A stretch of DNA of 64,000 bases from Macrophomina tecta. Its lineage: Eukaryota > Ascomycota > Dothideomycetes > Botryosphaeriales > Botryosphaeriaceae. A program made the translations under genes and the position numbers. The notes under the pieces were generated by a model, which was not told the DNA's origin, ran no database searches, and saw only the letters and a program-made list of their open reading frames with translations. Location: positions 3,224,001-3,288,000 of the forward strand of contig JAKSGN010000038.1 in NCBI GenBank assembly GCA_024180945.1. The letters are read 5' to 3'. This document shows positions 42,238 to 53,066 of the stretch, in pieces (within the stretch, counting starts at the first letter, position 1; each line of letters begins with the position of its first letter).

Positions 42238-43715
42238 ATGCGCATCGCCATACTAGGTGGCGGAATCACCGATCTCGCAGCAACGTTTTACGCCAGCCGC
42301 TGCTTCCTTGATGCCACCATTGCCCTCTCTGAGCGCTCCCGCCTTGGTGGCATCATCGGCCCCGTCTACACCCGCCTATACGACACACCCGTCCGCGACA
42401 CTAGCCCTCGTGCCCTCCGCGCCAACGCTTCGCGCGCAATCGTAACGCTCGACCTGGTGAGCCCCCTCCCAGCCTGCACGCTCCCTTTACCTCCGGCCCC
42501 CTCCCCTCGTCGCAGCCCCTCTCGCAGAAGTAGCGCTGATCGGTCCTCCCCCACCAGACCGACGCCCTCGATCTCATCTCCCGCCTGCTCCTCGTCCGCA
42601 AGCGCCCCCTCCCCGCCGCGTCCTCGCGCTAACATCCTCTTCCCGCGTGGCCACCTCCTGCGCATCCCCAGCTCCGCCCACCTCCTGCCGCACATCCGGC
42701 CGCGCTTCCCTTCCCCCTCCGCCAGTCTCCCATCACCCGATCTCTCACACTGTTCCCCACCCCTCCTCTCTCTCCCTCTCCTTAAAGCTGGCACCTCGTC
42801 ATCACCGACTCCTTCTTCGTCTCCCCCCACACCGCCCTCTTCCGCGGTGCCCTCCTCTCCCACCGCCCCTCCGTCCGCCGCCCGCCCGGCCTCACCGACC
42901 TGTCCATCCCTGCGTTCGTAAAACGCCGGTGGGGCCCGCGGGCGGGCGGTGTGGAGAGGCCGAGCGCCCGGGCGTGCATAGCGAGACCGCGGGAGGCCGA
43001 GGGGAGAGCCGGGTTGGGGGGTGTGGTGGGGCAGATGCTGAGAGGTAAGCGTGGTGAAGCAGGGGATGAGGCAAGGTGGGTGAGGGGGATGCGGGATGGA
43101 GTGGCGAAGGCGGTGGCGCGGGGGTTGCGGATGGGGGAGGTGAGGTTTTACAACTCTGCGGGCGAGATGGGGACGTTGATTGGGGCGTTGGATGGAGGTG
43201 AAGGTGAGGGCGGCGGGGAAGGTGGAGGTTTGGCGGTTTTCCTCTGTTACGGTACACCGTTCGTCAAATCGCCCTCCACCATGGATTTGGCTGGATCATC
43301 CCCCGTTCTGTGCCCTCGTCGCTGGGCCCAGAGAGTGCTATCAGCGCTGTCTTCGACTCTGATGCTTTAACGGACTAGGATGACTTTCCTGGTACGAAGA
43401 TGGCTGTCGTGCTCGGTGGAGCACTATGGAGTGGATCTTCGGAGTGTCCGACCTCTAAGACGGCCGTCAGCATGGCGAAGGACGTCGTAAAGAGGTGGTT
43501 GGGCGTCGTAGTAGAGCCAATAAGAGCATTAAAAACACTGCATCAGAATGCCACCCCGCAATACACGGCCGGTCACCACAGTCGTATGGCTGTTGCACGG
43601 AGAACTACTGCATGACTTTGGAAGACGGTTGAGGTTGGCTGGGAAGTTGTACGGAGGAATTTGCGTACACGACTGCGTGTGGTCAGCGCGAGGCGCAGCC
43701 GAAATAATTGGATAA
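42238..43715 (+). pseudogene. Protoporphyrinogen oxidase (HEM14-type) pseudogene
   Basis: FAD enzyme of haem synthesis (protoporphyrinogen IX to protoporphyrin IX), normally on the inner mitochondrial membrane. ATG 42238 begins the dinucleotide fold MRIAILGGGITDLAATFYAS, with Asp in place of the usual Gly of GGGITGLA. RLGGIIGPV and PRALRANASRAIVTLDL follow. A normal intron (42457-42557, GTGAGC...CCAG) leads to DALDLISRLLLV. Near 42625 the frame must shift to reach ANILFPRGHLLRIPSSA. Later pieces in changing frames are still recognisable: SIPAFVKRRWG (about 42910), FYNSAGEMGTLIGAL (about 43150), GFGWIIPRSV (about 43285), MAVVLGGALWSG (about 43400), HQNATPQYTAGHHSRM (about 43545) and ELLHDFGRRLRLAG ending 43715. 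The whole protein order is preserved with several frame changes and insertions, so it is a decayed copy, presumably of a working gene elsewhere. Confidence 0.82.
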
Positions 43716-43799
43716 GGAAGGGTCAACAGGGCTTGAGGAGGTTGTGGAAAATGTACAGTAGAGGATATTGAGTACCTACGAGGGCTGTTCGAGTCCAGC

Positions 43800-44894
43800 T
43801 CAAATCATTTTGTTCGTTAGTTCCTCTCCATTCAGCCATCTCTCTACGTTAGCCGCCGTCTCTTTCCACCAGAGATCCATCGTCTCCTCAAACATATACC
43901 CCGTGTGTGGCGTCATTAACACCTGACTCCTCCCCTCCTCACCCCATCTCGTCGTCCTCCACCTACTCCCCGCTGGCAACGGCTCTTCCCAAAACACATC
44001 CAACGCCGCACCCCTGATCTGCCCCTTATCCAGCGCCTCAAACAGCGCATCCTCATCCACCAACGGTCCCCTCGCCGTGTTGACCAACAACGCATCCTTC
44101 TTCAACAGCGCCAACTCCTCCGTCCCGACAATCCCCCTCGACCTCTCCGACAAGACATAGTGCAAACTCAGCACGTCCGCGCGCTTCAGCAGCTCCGCCT
44201 TGCTCCCCACAACCTTAAAGCTCCCGCTCTCGAGCCCCGCCTCGCGCGCGCGCCGGTCGGCCTCGTGCTGCGTCAGGCTCGCGCTCCACGCGACGACGCG
44301 CATGCCGAAGCCCAAGACGGCAATCTTGGCGGCGGCGACGCCCAGCTTGCCCAAGCCCAGCACGGCGAACGTCTTGCCGGCCAGGTAGACGTTCAGCGGC
44401 AAGTGCGCCTGCCACGCGGCGGCGGGGGGCGCGCGCAGGCTCGCGTCGTCGCGCGCGACGTTGTTGCTTAGCGCCAGGATCAGCGCCCACGCGTGCTGCG
44501 TCGTCTTCGAGAAGCCCGTCGGCGGCGCCAGCGCTGCCGACACGTCCGACGGCGTGCCGGCGACGGGGATGCCGCGCGCGGCCAGCGCGGGCAGGTCGAG
44601 CGCGTTGTTGCGGCTGCCGGTGGTCAGGAGCAGGCGCAGGTTGGGCAGGGCGTTGGTCAGCGCGGCGGGGAAGGGGGTGCGCTCGCGCATCGTGCAGACG
44701 ATGGTGTAGGGCTGGAGGCGGGCGATGAGCGCGGGGAGGTCGGTGTGCGGCGAGATGGTGTCGGTGTAGGTTGTTACTTCGAGCTCGGAGGGCGAGAAGT
44801 GCGAGAAGTAGGGGCCGGAGAGGCGCTGGTAGTCGTCGAGGATGGCGAGTTTGATGGGCTTGGGGAGGGAGGATGGGTGCGTAGGGGAGGACAT
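43800..44894 (-). CDS. D-isomer-specific 2-hydroxyacid dehydrogenase, 364 aa (412 if begun at 45038)
   Basis: NAD(P)-dependent oxidoreductase of the D-3-phosphoglycerate dehydrogenase superfamily. The frame is open from 45038, but ATG 44894 in ACCACCATGTC context matches the natural domain start (IKLAILDDYQ). The 48 extra residues are Pro/Arg-rich and could only be a mitochondrial leader. Residues count from the shorter start. The nucleotide-binding motif is VLGLGKLG (about 180), followed by VVAWSASL. The catalytic Arg lies in NTARGPLVDEDALFEALD, a conserved Glu region follows in ALDVFWEEPLP, and the catalytic His is in MTPHTGYMFEETM. All are intact. It lies 84 bp from the protoporphyrinogen oxidase wreck, tail to tail. 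Substrate unknown; this branch often handles glyoxylate-like or hydroxyphenylpyruvate-like acids. Confidence 0.87.
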   Translation of the reverse strand: MSSPTHPSSLPKPIKLAILDDYQRLSGPYFSHFSPSELEVTTYTDTISPHTDLPALIARLQPYTIVCTMRERTPFPAALTNALPNLRLLLTTGSRNNALDLPALAARGIPVAGTPSDVSAALAPPTGFSKTTQHAWALILALSNNVARDDASLRAPPAAAWQAHLPLNVYLAGKTFAVLGLGKLGVAAAKIAVLGFGMRVVAWSASLTQHEADRRAREAGLESGSFKVVGSKAELLKRADVLSLHYVLSERSRGIVGTEELALLKKDALLVNTARGPLVDEDALFEALDKGQIRGAALDVFWEEPLPAGSRWRTTRWGEEGRSQVLMTPHTGYMFEETMDLWWKETAANVERWLNGEELTNKMI

Positions 44895-45038
44895 GGTGGT
44901 GAGTGGCCGTCGACGGTTGCTGGGGCGCGGAATGCGGGGGATTGGAGGAGCAGGAGGTCTGATCGGCGGGCTCTTGCTTGGACGGAGGGTTGGGCGTGTA
45001 GGGAAGAGGAAGTGGAAGGGTCGCTGTTGCGATTGCAT

Positions 45039-45995
45039 TTGCTGGGCTTCGAGAGAAGCGATGGTGCTGGGGCTGACTACATTTCCTGCCCGGGAATCAC
45101 GTCAGTTGGCGGGGCAGAGCGGCGGCAACTGGAGGTGGGAGGTGCGATGCGGGGAACCGGCGGATGAGAGAATGGCCCCCGGCTCAGGCTTTACCCGCGC
45201 TGGGGGGGTTCTTATGTAAGCAGCATTGCTGATATGCCCCCTGCATAAACAGGCCTGGACTTTGACTCTACCACCAAGCAAGCCACATGTTCTCCTGCGT
45301 GTACACTGGCAGCGGATGTCGCCAGGACGGCCATGCCGGCGAACGGCGAGCCGTACATTTGGCATCTGCAGCGAGTCCTCTGCGGCCTGATTTTCTCTCC
45401 AGGTGTGAAGAGTTCTGTCCTTTTCGGCTTCCTGTGGCTGGCTTCCTGACTCGGGATGGCTGTGCCAAGAATCCGGCCCTGCCGCTGCAGTTTTGTTGCA
45501 CATTCTCGGATGGAAATAGGTTGTTGATCCCGCTATTTCCAACTAAGTTCCCGCATTGATGCTTAGGGCATACAGTCTTGGCGCTGTGCCCTTTAATTCG
45601 GTTTATCCTCAGAGGTTAATCGGCGCAGACTTCGGCATCTGCGCTGGTCTGATTCAAGCATGAGGCCAGCTTCGAACAGAGTGTTCTCCGGAGTGCTCGG
45701 AGCTTGGGTATGAACGATCTGCAAACCCCTTACAGCAGTTCGCGGCCGCTGAGCGATCGGAATGTCCGCGGTGCGAGGCTCCAATCTCTACCTACAAAGG
45801 GGGATGCACCCAGTACACAGCAGTCTGCACATACGGAGACACCGCTTCATGCCAAATGGAGCCCAGCGCGGTAATGCGCTCCTGACACGTTTACCACTGG
45901 TGACAATGGACGTTCTCTGAATAGCACGCAGGACGATATGATCAGATTGAGCTGAATTGTTCCCTACGAACCATTTGCTAGATCTAAGTGGCCCC
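45039..45995. other. Intergenic region
   Basis: 957 bp between two minus-strand genes: the promoter of the dehydrogenase and the 3' side of the multicopper oxidase. No motif or frame of interest. Confidence 0.45.
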
Positions 45996-48059
45996 TTAGT
46001 CCAGAGGCCCGTACCGTAGTGGAGGAACAAACTCTGCATGTGTCATGTTTTTGATGTAGTCGGGGAGCGGCGGCATAGCATCAGCGCCCTCCAGGAGAAC
46101 GATTTGCTGTCCACCTGCGAAGTGATGAATTCGGTGGCCTGAGAGGTCGTCAGTGCTTACACCGTCAGGCACTTTGCAGAGAACTGCTTACAGTGTAACA
46201 TGGACATTGCAGGAAAGGTGATCTGGTAGCGGATTACAGTCCACGATCCTTCTCCCTTTGCCAGCCGTGCTCCGTCGCGGAGAGGAGGGTTCACCATGTT
46301 AAAGTTTTCAGGGACCTCCTTGAGGGCCGAGGCAACGTCTGGCCACCGGAAGAACCCATCCCCCATGCCGATGATGAATGCTTTGTGGTTGTGCCTGAAA
46401 TGTCAGCAGTTGCCATACTGTGATGCGATTCGTTCACCCACTTGTGAAACGGATGCATCCCAAATGCTCCGTTTTCATAAATGATGTCCACAACTGAGCC
46501 GTTCTTCATTCCGTCGAACGTCGTAGGGCCACGGGAATCCTTGTTCCACAGCACCGGCGGAAGCTGTTGTCTGAATCCTTGATGCGGCTCCGATGCCAAA
46601 ATCCACGTGCTTGGATTCGGCCGCTTGATGGCGAAGCGAAAGGTGTGGTCGGCCTTGGCTGGAGGACGGCGCGCGGGAAACGGGATCAGGTCGGTCATTT
46701 CGTCCATCATAATTCCGTCAGTCAACAGGTTACCCTGAATATCAATGTGTGGCTGGCTTTCTGGCAGGATCATTATGCCATTCTCGTCTCGTCTCTCTTG
46801 AACACCGGGGTACCGGAGAATTCCCAAGCCCCAGATGAGCTGCTCTTCCGCGAGAGAGGACCATGCGGATGGCGTACTCTCGAGGACTTTGGGTAAGAGG
46901 AACAAGGACGCTTATCCTCTCGCCCATGTTGACATTGATGGCCTTGAGATTGTCAGCGCGTGCTCGAAACCGAGACGTGGAAACTTACTTGGACTTTCCT
47001 TGGTTTTACGAAGTCTCCATCTGCGGCCACAATCCACATGTCGTGCTCGTCAACGGAGATCCGCAGCTCATGATGGGCGCCAGGGTGGATAAAGTTGAGC
47101 CACACGTATTTCTCCCCTTCTTCGGCGTTGACGACCTCTACGTCTGCGTAGGTGCTCTCACACTCCCGCTCGTTCATGAATTCCACGCCGGTATCGGGTG
47201 GTAAACATCCGTTGGAGTCTCGACGGATGCCGCTTTCGGACTGTGCAATGACCTCCGGGTCTAAACAGATCGTTCGGCCTCTGTCGTTCATGACCAAAGA
47301 AGCAGAGCAGGACGGGGTAGCGCCAGCATCACGGTACATGAGCATGAGGATGTCCATTCCATCGTAGTTCCAATCAGAAACCATGAGGTGGCTCGCCTTC
47401 TCCTCTGCAGAGAGCATGGCAGCGATGTCTTCTTGTTTGCTCGAGATCATTCGGTACGGTCGTTCGCGCCATGGTGCTGGCTTGATCAATAGCGGCCCGC
47501 GTTGCCCCTGTCGCACGTCAGCCGCTTTTTCACTTCACATCTTAGATGTGTCCTTACGTCCGCAAAGGCAGGACCGAAGTGTCCATGATAGAAGTAGATG
47601 CCGGTCTGGTTCGTCAGGGTGAACTCGTAGGTGTAAGTGCCTCGCGGCTCGATCGGATACTGTGTGACTCCGGGAACACCGTCCATCCAGTATCTGTCGT
47701 ACTGGTACACGCCATGCCTACATTATATCAGTCTTGCTATCTCCTTCAATGGCTGCTACATACCAATGCATGGTTGCTTCGACAAGCAACTTGTTTGTGA
47801 CGTGTACGCGAAGTGTGTCCCCCTCATAGCCCCAGGTGAGAGGGCCTGGCGTGTCGCCGTTGATTGTTAGGGTCGGACGCCAGTTGCCATCTGCACTCGG
47901 GTCAGTGACGGCTTGTTGATCATGAACTATTTGCGATATCCTACCTTTCCCAAGCCATTTAGATTCAAGCGTTAAGTTGTACTCCCGGAGCTGATTGACG
48001 AATTCACTAGCCACAAGCAGAGCTTGGGCGGGCAGCAACAACCACTTGAAAATCACCAT
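45996..48059 (-). CDS. Multicopper oxidase (laccase/ferroxidase superfamily), seven exons, one 1-nt frameshift
   Basis: Secreted copper oxidase coupling substrate oxidation to reduction of O2 to water. Exons: 47945-48059, 47764-47890, 47558-47717, 46989-47507, 46442-46942, 46192-46394, 45996-46138. Introns of 46-54 bp all have good donors and CTGAC-type branch sites. A signal peptide opens the protein. All four copper motifs are present: MHWHGVYQYD, YFYHGHFGPAFADG, GMHPFHKHNHKAF and MLHCHRIHHFAGG, the last with type-1 Cys. The exon total is 1768, one base over 589 codons. Correspondingly the frame slips inside exon 5 near 46855-46863, between YAIRM and SLAEEQLIWGLGILRYPG, where one extra base is present. 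With that base removed the protein is 588 aa and normal, so an assembly indel is as likely as a null mutation. It is head to head with a paralogue at 49358. Confidence 0.85.
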
Positions 48060-49357
48060 TTTCGTTCTGGCATGTGGATATCCGGATGGGAAATGGGAAC
48101 TCAGCGCTCAGGAAATCGCCTACGAAATCTGGAGAGGGTATATTTCGGCGGGGTCACCGAGCACCTATGGCCATGGCTCGTCTCCGTTCGGTAATTGTTC
48201 CTCGTGCCCGAAGCACAGGCCGGCGGAAGATGAATTCAGGTATCGAAACCGGTCCTACAATTCGTAGATGCCTCGGCACAAGTCCGGCAGCTCAACAATG
48301 ACTCGAGCCTTCGCCGCAGAGCACCGCGGCAAAGGCTCGAGTCGAAATGCTCTTTCCGGCTCAAATGGAGATCTATGGTTGAGTGCGTGGATCGGTTGTT
48401 CCACCTTGCCATTCTTTCCAGAGGCCAGTCTGCTCTCCCAGCCATCAATCAAACAACATTCTGGATGTGTGATTGCCTGACGAAGACGTGGGCAATGATA
48501 TTGAAGTCTTTTCGAGCGCACTATTGGTATCGGACTCTATGTTCCCAAAGAGCTGGGACGCATACTTTGCTTTGGCCACAGGCCATATTCAATGTTCAGC
48601 TCTGCTTCAGGCGCTCTGATCTTCGGCTGCCATGGGGCTATTACTGTTCACCAACGGCCGCTCAAGCTGTCGAATGCTTCCAGGTGGAGGCTGTGCCGAG
48701 GAAGTGACGGTAGCAAGGGCCCTGAACAGCAGACCTCTTGCCGTGCGCAGCGACTCAGTAAGTGGAGCTCCTTGTTGCCCAACGTTGCGAGCGGCGTTGG
48801 GCGCACGTACGCTTGGCGGTTTCCTGGTACGAAGAGAGAGGTTCACCCGAAGATCAGTAACGCCGCAACGGTCCGTGCATAGAGTTTGTGGCTTTCTCCG
48901 ATTGTCGAAGAAACTGTGCGGATGATTGGCTGTGTCTTGATGAGCCGCTCAGCCTTATCTTGTCTCCCGTCTGGGCAACTTCAGCCTCCGATCTTTTTCC
49001 TTAGAAAGTAGGAAAGCGTGTCTCGATACGTCAGTCTATTCCACCCCGTTCCCCGCATCGAGGATGTTTCGCCTGATTGCAATCAAAGTCACGGAGAAGC
49101 CCCCGCACTTCGCGGAGATCTGAGTCTGCACCTGAACATCATGCGGCGCCGAGTCATGAGCCTGTTGTGTTCTGTCAGTGTCGGACCCCTTGGGGCCTGA
49201 TTTTCAATAATTTTACGCCTGGCCGGAGACGGGCTGAACGGGCAGATCTCCGCAGTCCAACTGCCAGTGGACCCCTCTAGTTGCTAGCAATCTCCACCAC
49301 GGAAGGCAAACATCCCTTCAACAGCTGAGCAGTTGACCTCCTCAAACCTGCGATATC
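48060..49357. promoter_or_regulatory. Divergent promoter region of the multicopper oxidase pair
   Basis: 1.3 kb separating the two start codons of oppositely transcribed paralogues, so both promoters lie here and may be co-regulated. No spliced gene or family motif was detected. I could not define specific regulator sites. Confidence 0.5.
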
Positions 49358-51725
49358 ATGGATCTCAAGCAGGAGATTGGCTCTGTTCTGGTGAGGGAGA
49401 AGAAGAGACGACAGTCTTTCAATCCATACATCATTCTTTCCGTCTGCGTCGGCTTTCTGTTGCTTCTCGGAAGTTGCCTGAGACTGGGCATCCTCAAGAC
49501 GTTTTCTCCTGCAGGTCTGTGGACGCATTCCCGGGGCTCACCTTTGCATCCGTCAGGAAATTATAACCCTCGCGATGTCCATTACAACTTGACCATGTCG
49601 CAGGCGTGGCGGAATCCCGGTACGTGCTATCACCTCTGGCGTGCAGTTGAATCCTGTGTCTGCACGTAAAAAGTCCATGGAAGCTTAGGCAAATACTCCC
49701 CGGTGTTTGGCGCAACTGTTCGAGAGAGTTCCATTGCCGAAACCTCAGCTCACGGCATACAGATGGCGGACACTGGCGACCGATGTTCGTGGGAAACTCC
49801 GAGAGTCCGGTGCCGGTCATCAACGTGCGCGAAGGTGACCTCATTCATTTGAACGTACATAACGACCTGGGCATTCCGTCCGCGTTACACTGGTATGATC
49901 TCGCTGTTCACGTCTCCGAGCACTTATGAATCTTGCGATCCTGTAGCTCTGATGTATCCGTCCTCCCAGGTTCGGCTTCCACCACTACCACAGCCAGACC
50001 TGGAATGACGGCACTGCCGGCGTGACGACATATCCAATACTGCCCCGCGCAAATTGGACTAGCACCCTCAACACGTCAGGCCACTGGGGTCTGAAGTGGT
50101 ATACCGACCACTGCACCACTCCGCTCTTCGATGGCTTTTACGGAACCATCTGGATCCGTCCCAGCCCAGAGCGGGAGCGCCCATATCACATGGTGTCTTC
50201 GGATGAGGCAGATATCGAGGACATGCTGGACTCGGAGGCAACGCCGGAGCACGTCACTATCTACAATTATCAGCACAGGACCTACGACAACCTTCTGTCA
50301 CAGCTCCAGCACGATGGCTACGAGCCGTATTGCTTTCAGTCCGTGCTCATCAATGGTAAGTTGAACTTCCAAATCTCCCTTAAGCTGCTGGATCTTGACG
50401 CACTCGCTCCAGGTAAAGGCCGTGTTCACTGCAAGCCAGACGATGTCGGTGATATCGGAGGGGAGCCCATCGACTCTCACGGTTGTGTCAAGCAGCCTAC
50501 TGGAGCGGTTGGCTACGGGACATGCACTCCCACCTACATCGACTACGAGGCAAGTGAACCGTACTTTCTTTCCACACTTGCAGCATGACGCCTAACACGA
50601 GCCAGATCATCGAAACGAAGAACAGACGCTGGATGATGATGAACTTCATCAACAATGGCCTCGAGCATGCATGGCGGGTTTCAATTGATTCCCACAAGAT
50701 GTGGGTAGTCGCCAACGACGCTGGCTTTGTGACGCCGCAGCAAGTCGACGTAAGAGGGAAAAGACGCCGATTGCACAGCAGTTCCATGCTCACCCGACCA
50801 GATAATCACGCTGCGCAACGGACAGCGCTTGACCGTGATGGCCAAGCTCGACCAGAACCCCGACGACTACGCCATCCGCTTCCACGCCGACAGCAAGCAG
50901 CAGTCGCTGCAGGGCTACGCCATCCTCCGCTATCCGGTACGCCCCCCTCCTTCGCCCAACACCGCTCTCCGCCACTGACCGCCTGCTTCCGTCCAGCACC
51001 GCCGCATCGGCGAGCGCCTCGGCGCCCCGATGGCCCGCCCCGCGCAATCCCTCTCGGCCATGCACTACGACGCCTCGCCCCTCCGGCACGCGACTCTCCT
51101 CTCCGAAGACGGCCTGCGCCCCTACCCGCCCGCGCCGCCTCCCCAACACGCCGACGTAACGCTGCACATGCGCGCGCGCGGCGCTCCCGACCCGCACAAC
51201 CCCTTCATCACCAACTACACGCTCAACGGGGCGCCGTGGCAGCTGTGGCGGGCGCTGCGCTCGCCGCTGGTGCTCGCGCCGTCGACGGAGCTCCGGGGGC
51301 CGAACCCGGTCGTGCGCGGCCTGCCGCTCGGCAGCGTGGTCGACGTCGTGGTGCAGAACGAGCTGGAGGTTGCGTTGCCGATGTACAAGCACAACGACGC
51401 GACGTGGCTGCTCGGGCACGGCGACGGCGGGTTTGGGTGGGGGGACGTCGCGGCGGCGGAGAGCGAGGGCGTGCCGGTCAACCTGGCCGATCCGGTGAGG
51501 GGCTTCTTCCACGTGCTGCCGGCGAGGGGGTGGATGGTTTTGAGGTGGCGGATCGAGCAGCCGGCGATGACCATGTTTCACGCCGTCCGGGCCAGGCAGT
51601 TTGTGATGGGGATGCAGGTGCCGATGTTTGAGGGCGATGACCACTGGCCGGAGGTGCCGCAGAGCGTGAGCGACCGGCCGCATGTTGAGTTTGAGATGCC
51701 GGAGCGGATGGGCATATTTGATTGA
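49358..51725 (+). CDS. Multicopper-oxidase-like protein lacking most copper ligands, membrane-anchored, 640 aa
   Basis: Exons 49358-49619, 49763-49892, 49970-50355, 50413-50549, 50606-50749, 50802-50936, 50997-51725 sum to 1923 bases, exactly 641 codons, with no internal stop. One intron (50550-50605) is GC-AG with a perfect GCAAGT donor and CTAAC branch. Residues about 25-48 form an N-terminal membrane anchor after a basic stretch (type II). Three cupredoxin-like parts align with the minus-strand neighbour, and three introns fall at identical sites. Copper motifs are degraded: HWFG for HWHG (130-133), YTDH for YHGH (175-178), LPMYKH for HPFHKH (525-530), HAVRARQ for HCHRIHH (592-598). The type-1 His, Cys and His become Leu, Ala and Gln. 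Laccase chemistry is therefore not expected. The open frame suggests a selected non-catalytic role, such as a partner subunit or binding protein. This is inference. Confidence 0.85.
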
Positions 51726-53066
51726 GAAGGTGGGCCTGGACGAGGCAGAGTTCGGGGGGACAAAGCAGTCAGAACCATGTGTGACGTGGAGACAGTGTAG
51801 CTGAAATATCAGGCTACTTGAATAGCTGCCCTCGCTGTAGACCTGCTCTAGGCTGACTTGCATGCAAACTCGGCAGGGATGTGTCTGGAGTGGTAATCAT
51901 TTTAGGCAGGAAATAGGATATACTGCTGCATTTCAGGTCTTCTACTAACTGGTCATCCCTTGTCTTTCTCAATAAAAACCTTTACGGATGCGTGCCAACA
52001 CGCGCTCGTCTTACCAGCACCGGGCCGTGGAGTTGCACGTGGCTTAGCGGCATCGTTGTCAGCCACGGCCAGCTCAGTGTTACAGGGCGGCAACCGTGTT
52101 AGGCTTCAGTCGTTGCTGCAAAGCCATTCGGCCGCCCTTCCACCGGTTGCGAGTAGTCAGTCAGTCGGCAAAAGGTGCAGCAATAACCAGTCTGTGGCTG
52201 ATTTGCCCCGACATCTCTCTTTACAGACGCGTGGTCGTGAACGTCAGGCGGCAAGAGGAGAAGCATAGCCCGTCTCTGTCATTTCAACGAGGCCAAAGGC
52301 GAGGAGCCGAAAGGCTTGCCCTTCAAGTGGCGTTCTGGCTGCGCTGGCCGGGCAGAAGTGACCTATATCGGTGGCCTGGCGTGGCGGAGGCCAGACCGAT
52401 ACTCAATATCACGCTTCGCTGATATCGAGTGCGAATCATTTAGCCTGGTCATGAACTTACTGGCGATAATTACATGATGACATGGATCTCGGATCATCCC
52501 GCTCATCGCAGCGCGACAGCATTGCTTCGCGGCGGCTAACCGGATTGGCTGACTGTCCCCACATGATCGGCCGACCGTCGATGAACCGCAAAAGTGGGCG
52601 ATCCCGTAGTGCTGGCGCAGTGATTGGGCAGAGACACGGACCATTGGGGCACCGCGTGCGGCCAAATGGTTCGCATTCGGGTTCTTCGGCTCCGCTCACA
52701 TATCAACTCGCGACATCGCCGCTCAAATAGGGGAGAAGATGCCCGCGCGTAACGAGCGTACAGGACAGGGCCTGATTGGAGGACGCGTCCGTAGTTTCTC
52801 GACATGGCAGAGCTGCAGCCCTCGCTCCGTCTTCGAGCACGCCCGCGGCGACCCATTTAAGCAACCATTCCTGCATCAACCCCGTCCTTTCCCCGCCCCT
52901 GCGCTCTCCTCCCAATCCCGCCCTAGCACCGCCGCGGAAAGAAAAAACCAACCTCACTAAACACCTCCGCTCGCAGCAACACCCCCCTCGACCACCGCTC
53001 CAGCGACCCTACCAAACACCTCACCAGGCCCCTCCCCCCGGATCCAGCCACCGTCCATCCTGAACA
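51726..53066. other. Intergenic region upstream of the Baeyer-Villiger monooxygenase
   Basis: 1.34 kb. The last 250 bp are C-rich and end in a pyrimidine-rich leader before ATG 53067, typical of a fungal 5' untranslated region. A TTTAAG box at about 52856 is the nearest TATA-like element. No gene was recognised. Confidence 0.45.

Noticed and set aside
43786..43799. tRNA B-box-like GTTCGAGTCC
   Set aside because: No matching A box, acceptor stem or cloverleaf can be formed from the flanks.
46855..46890. Intron explaining the frame slip in the minus-strand oxidase
   Set aside because: The available GT-AG spans are 19-33 bp; the total exon length is one base too many, so a 1-nt insertion is simpler.
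49620..49696. Shorter first intron of the ligand-less oxidase (acceptor at CTTAG)
   Set aside because: It leads into a frame that soon stops; the acceptor at 49760-49762 gives DGGHWRPM, matching the paralogue's DG-NWRP and its intron phase.
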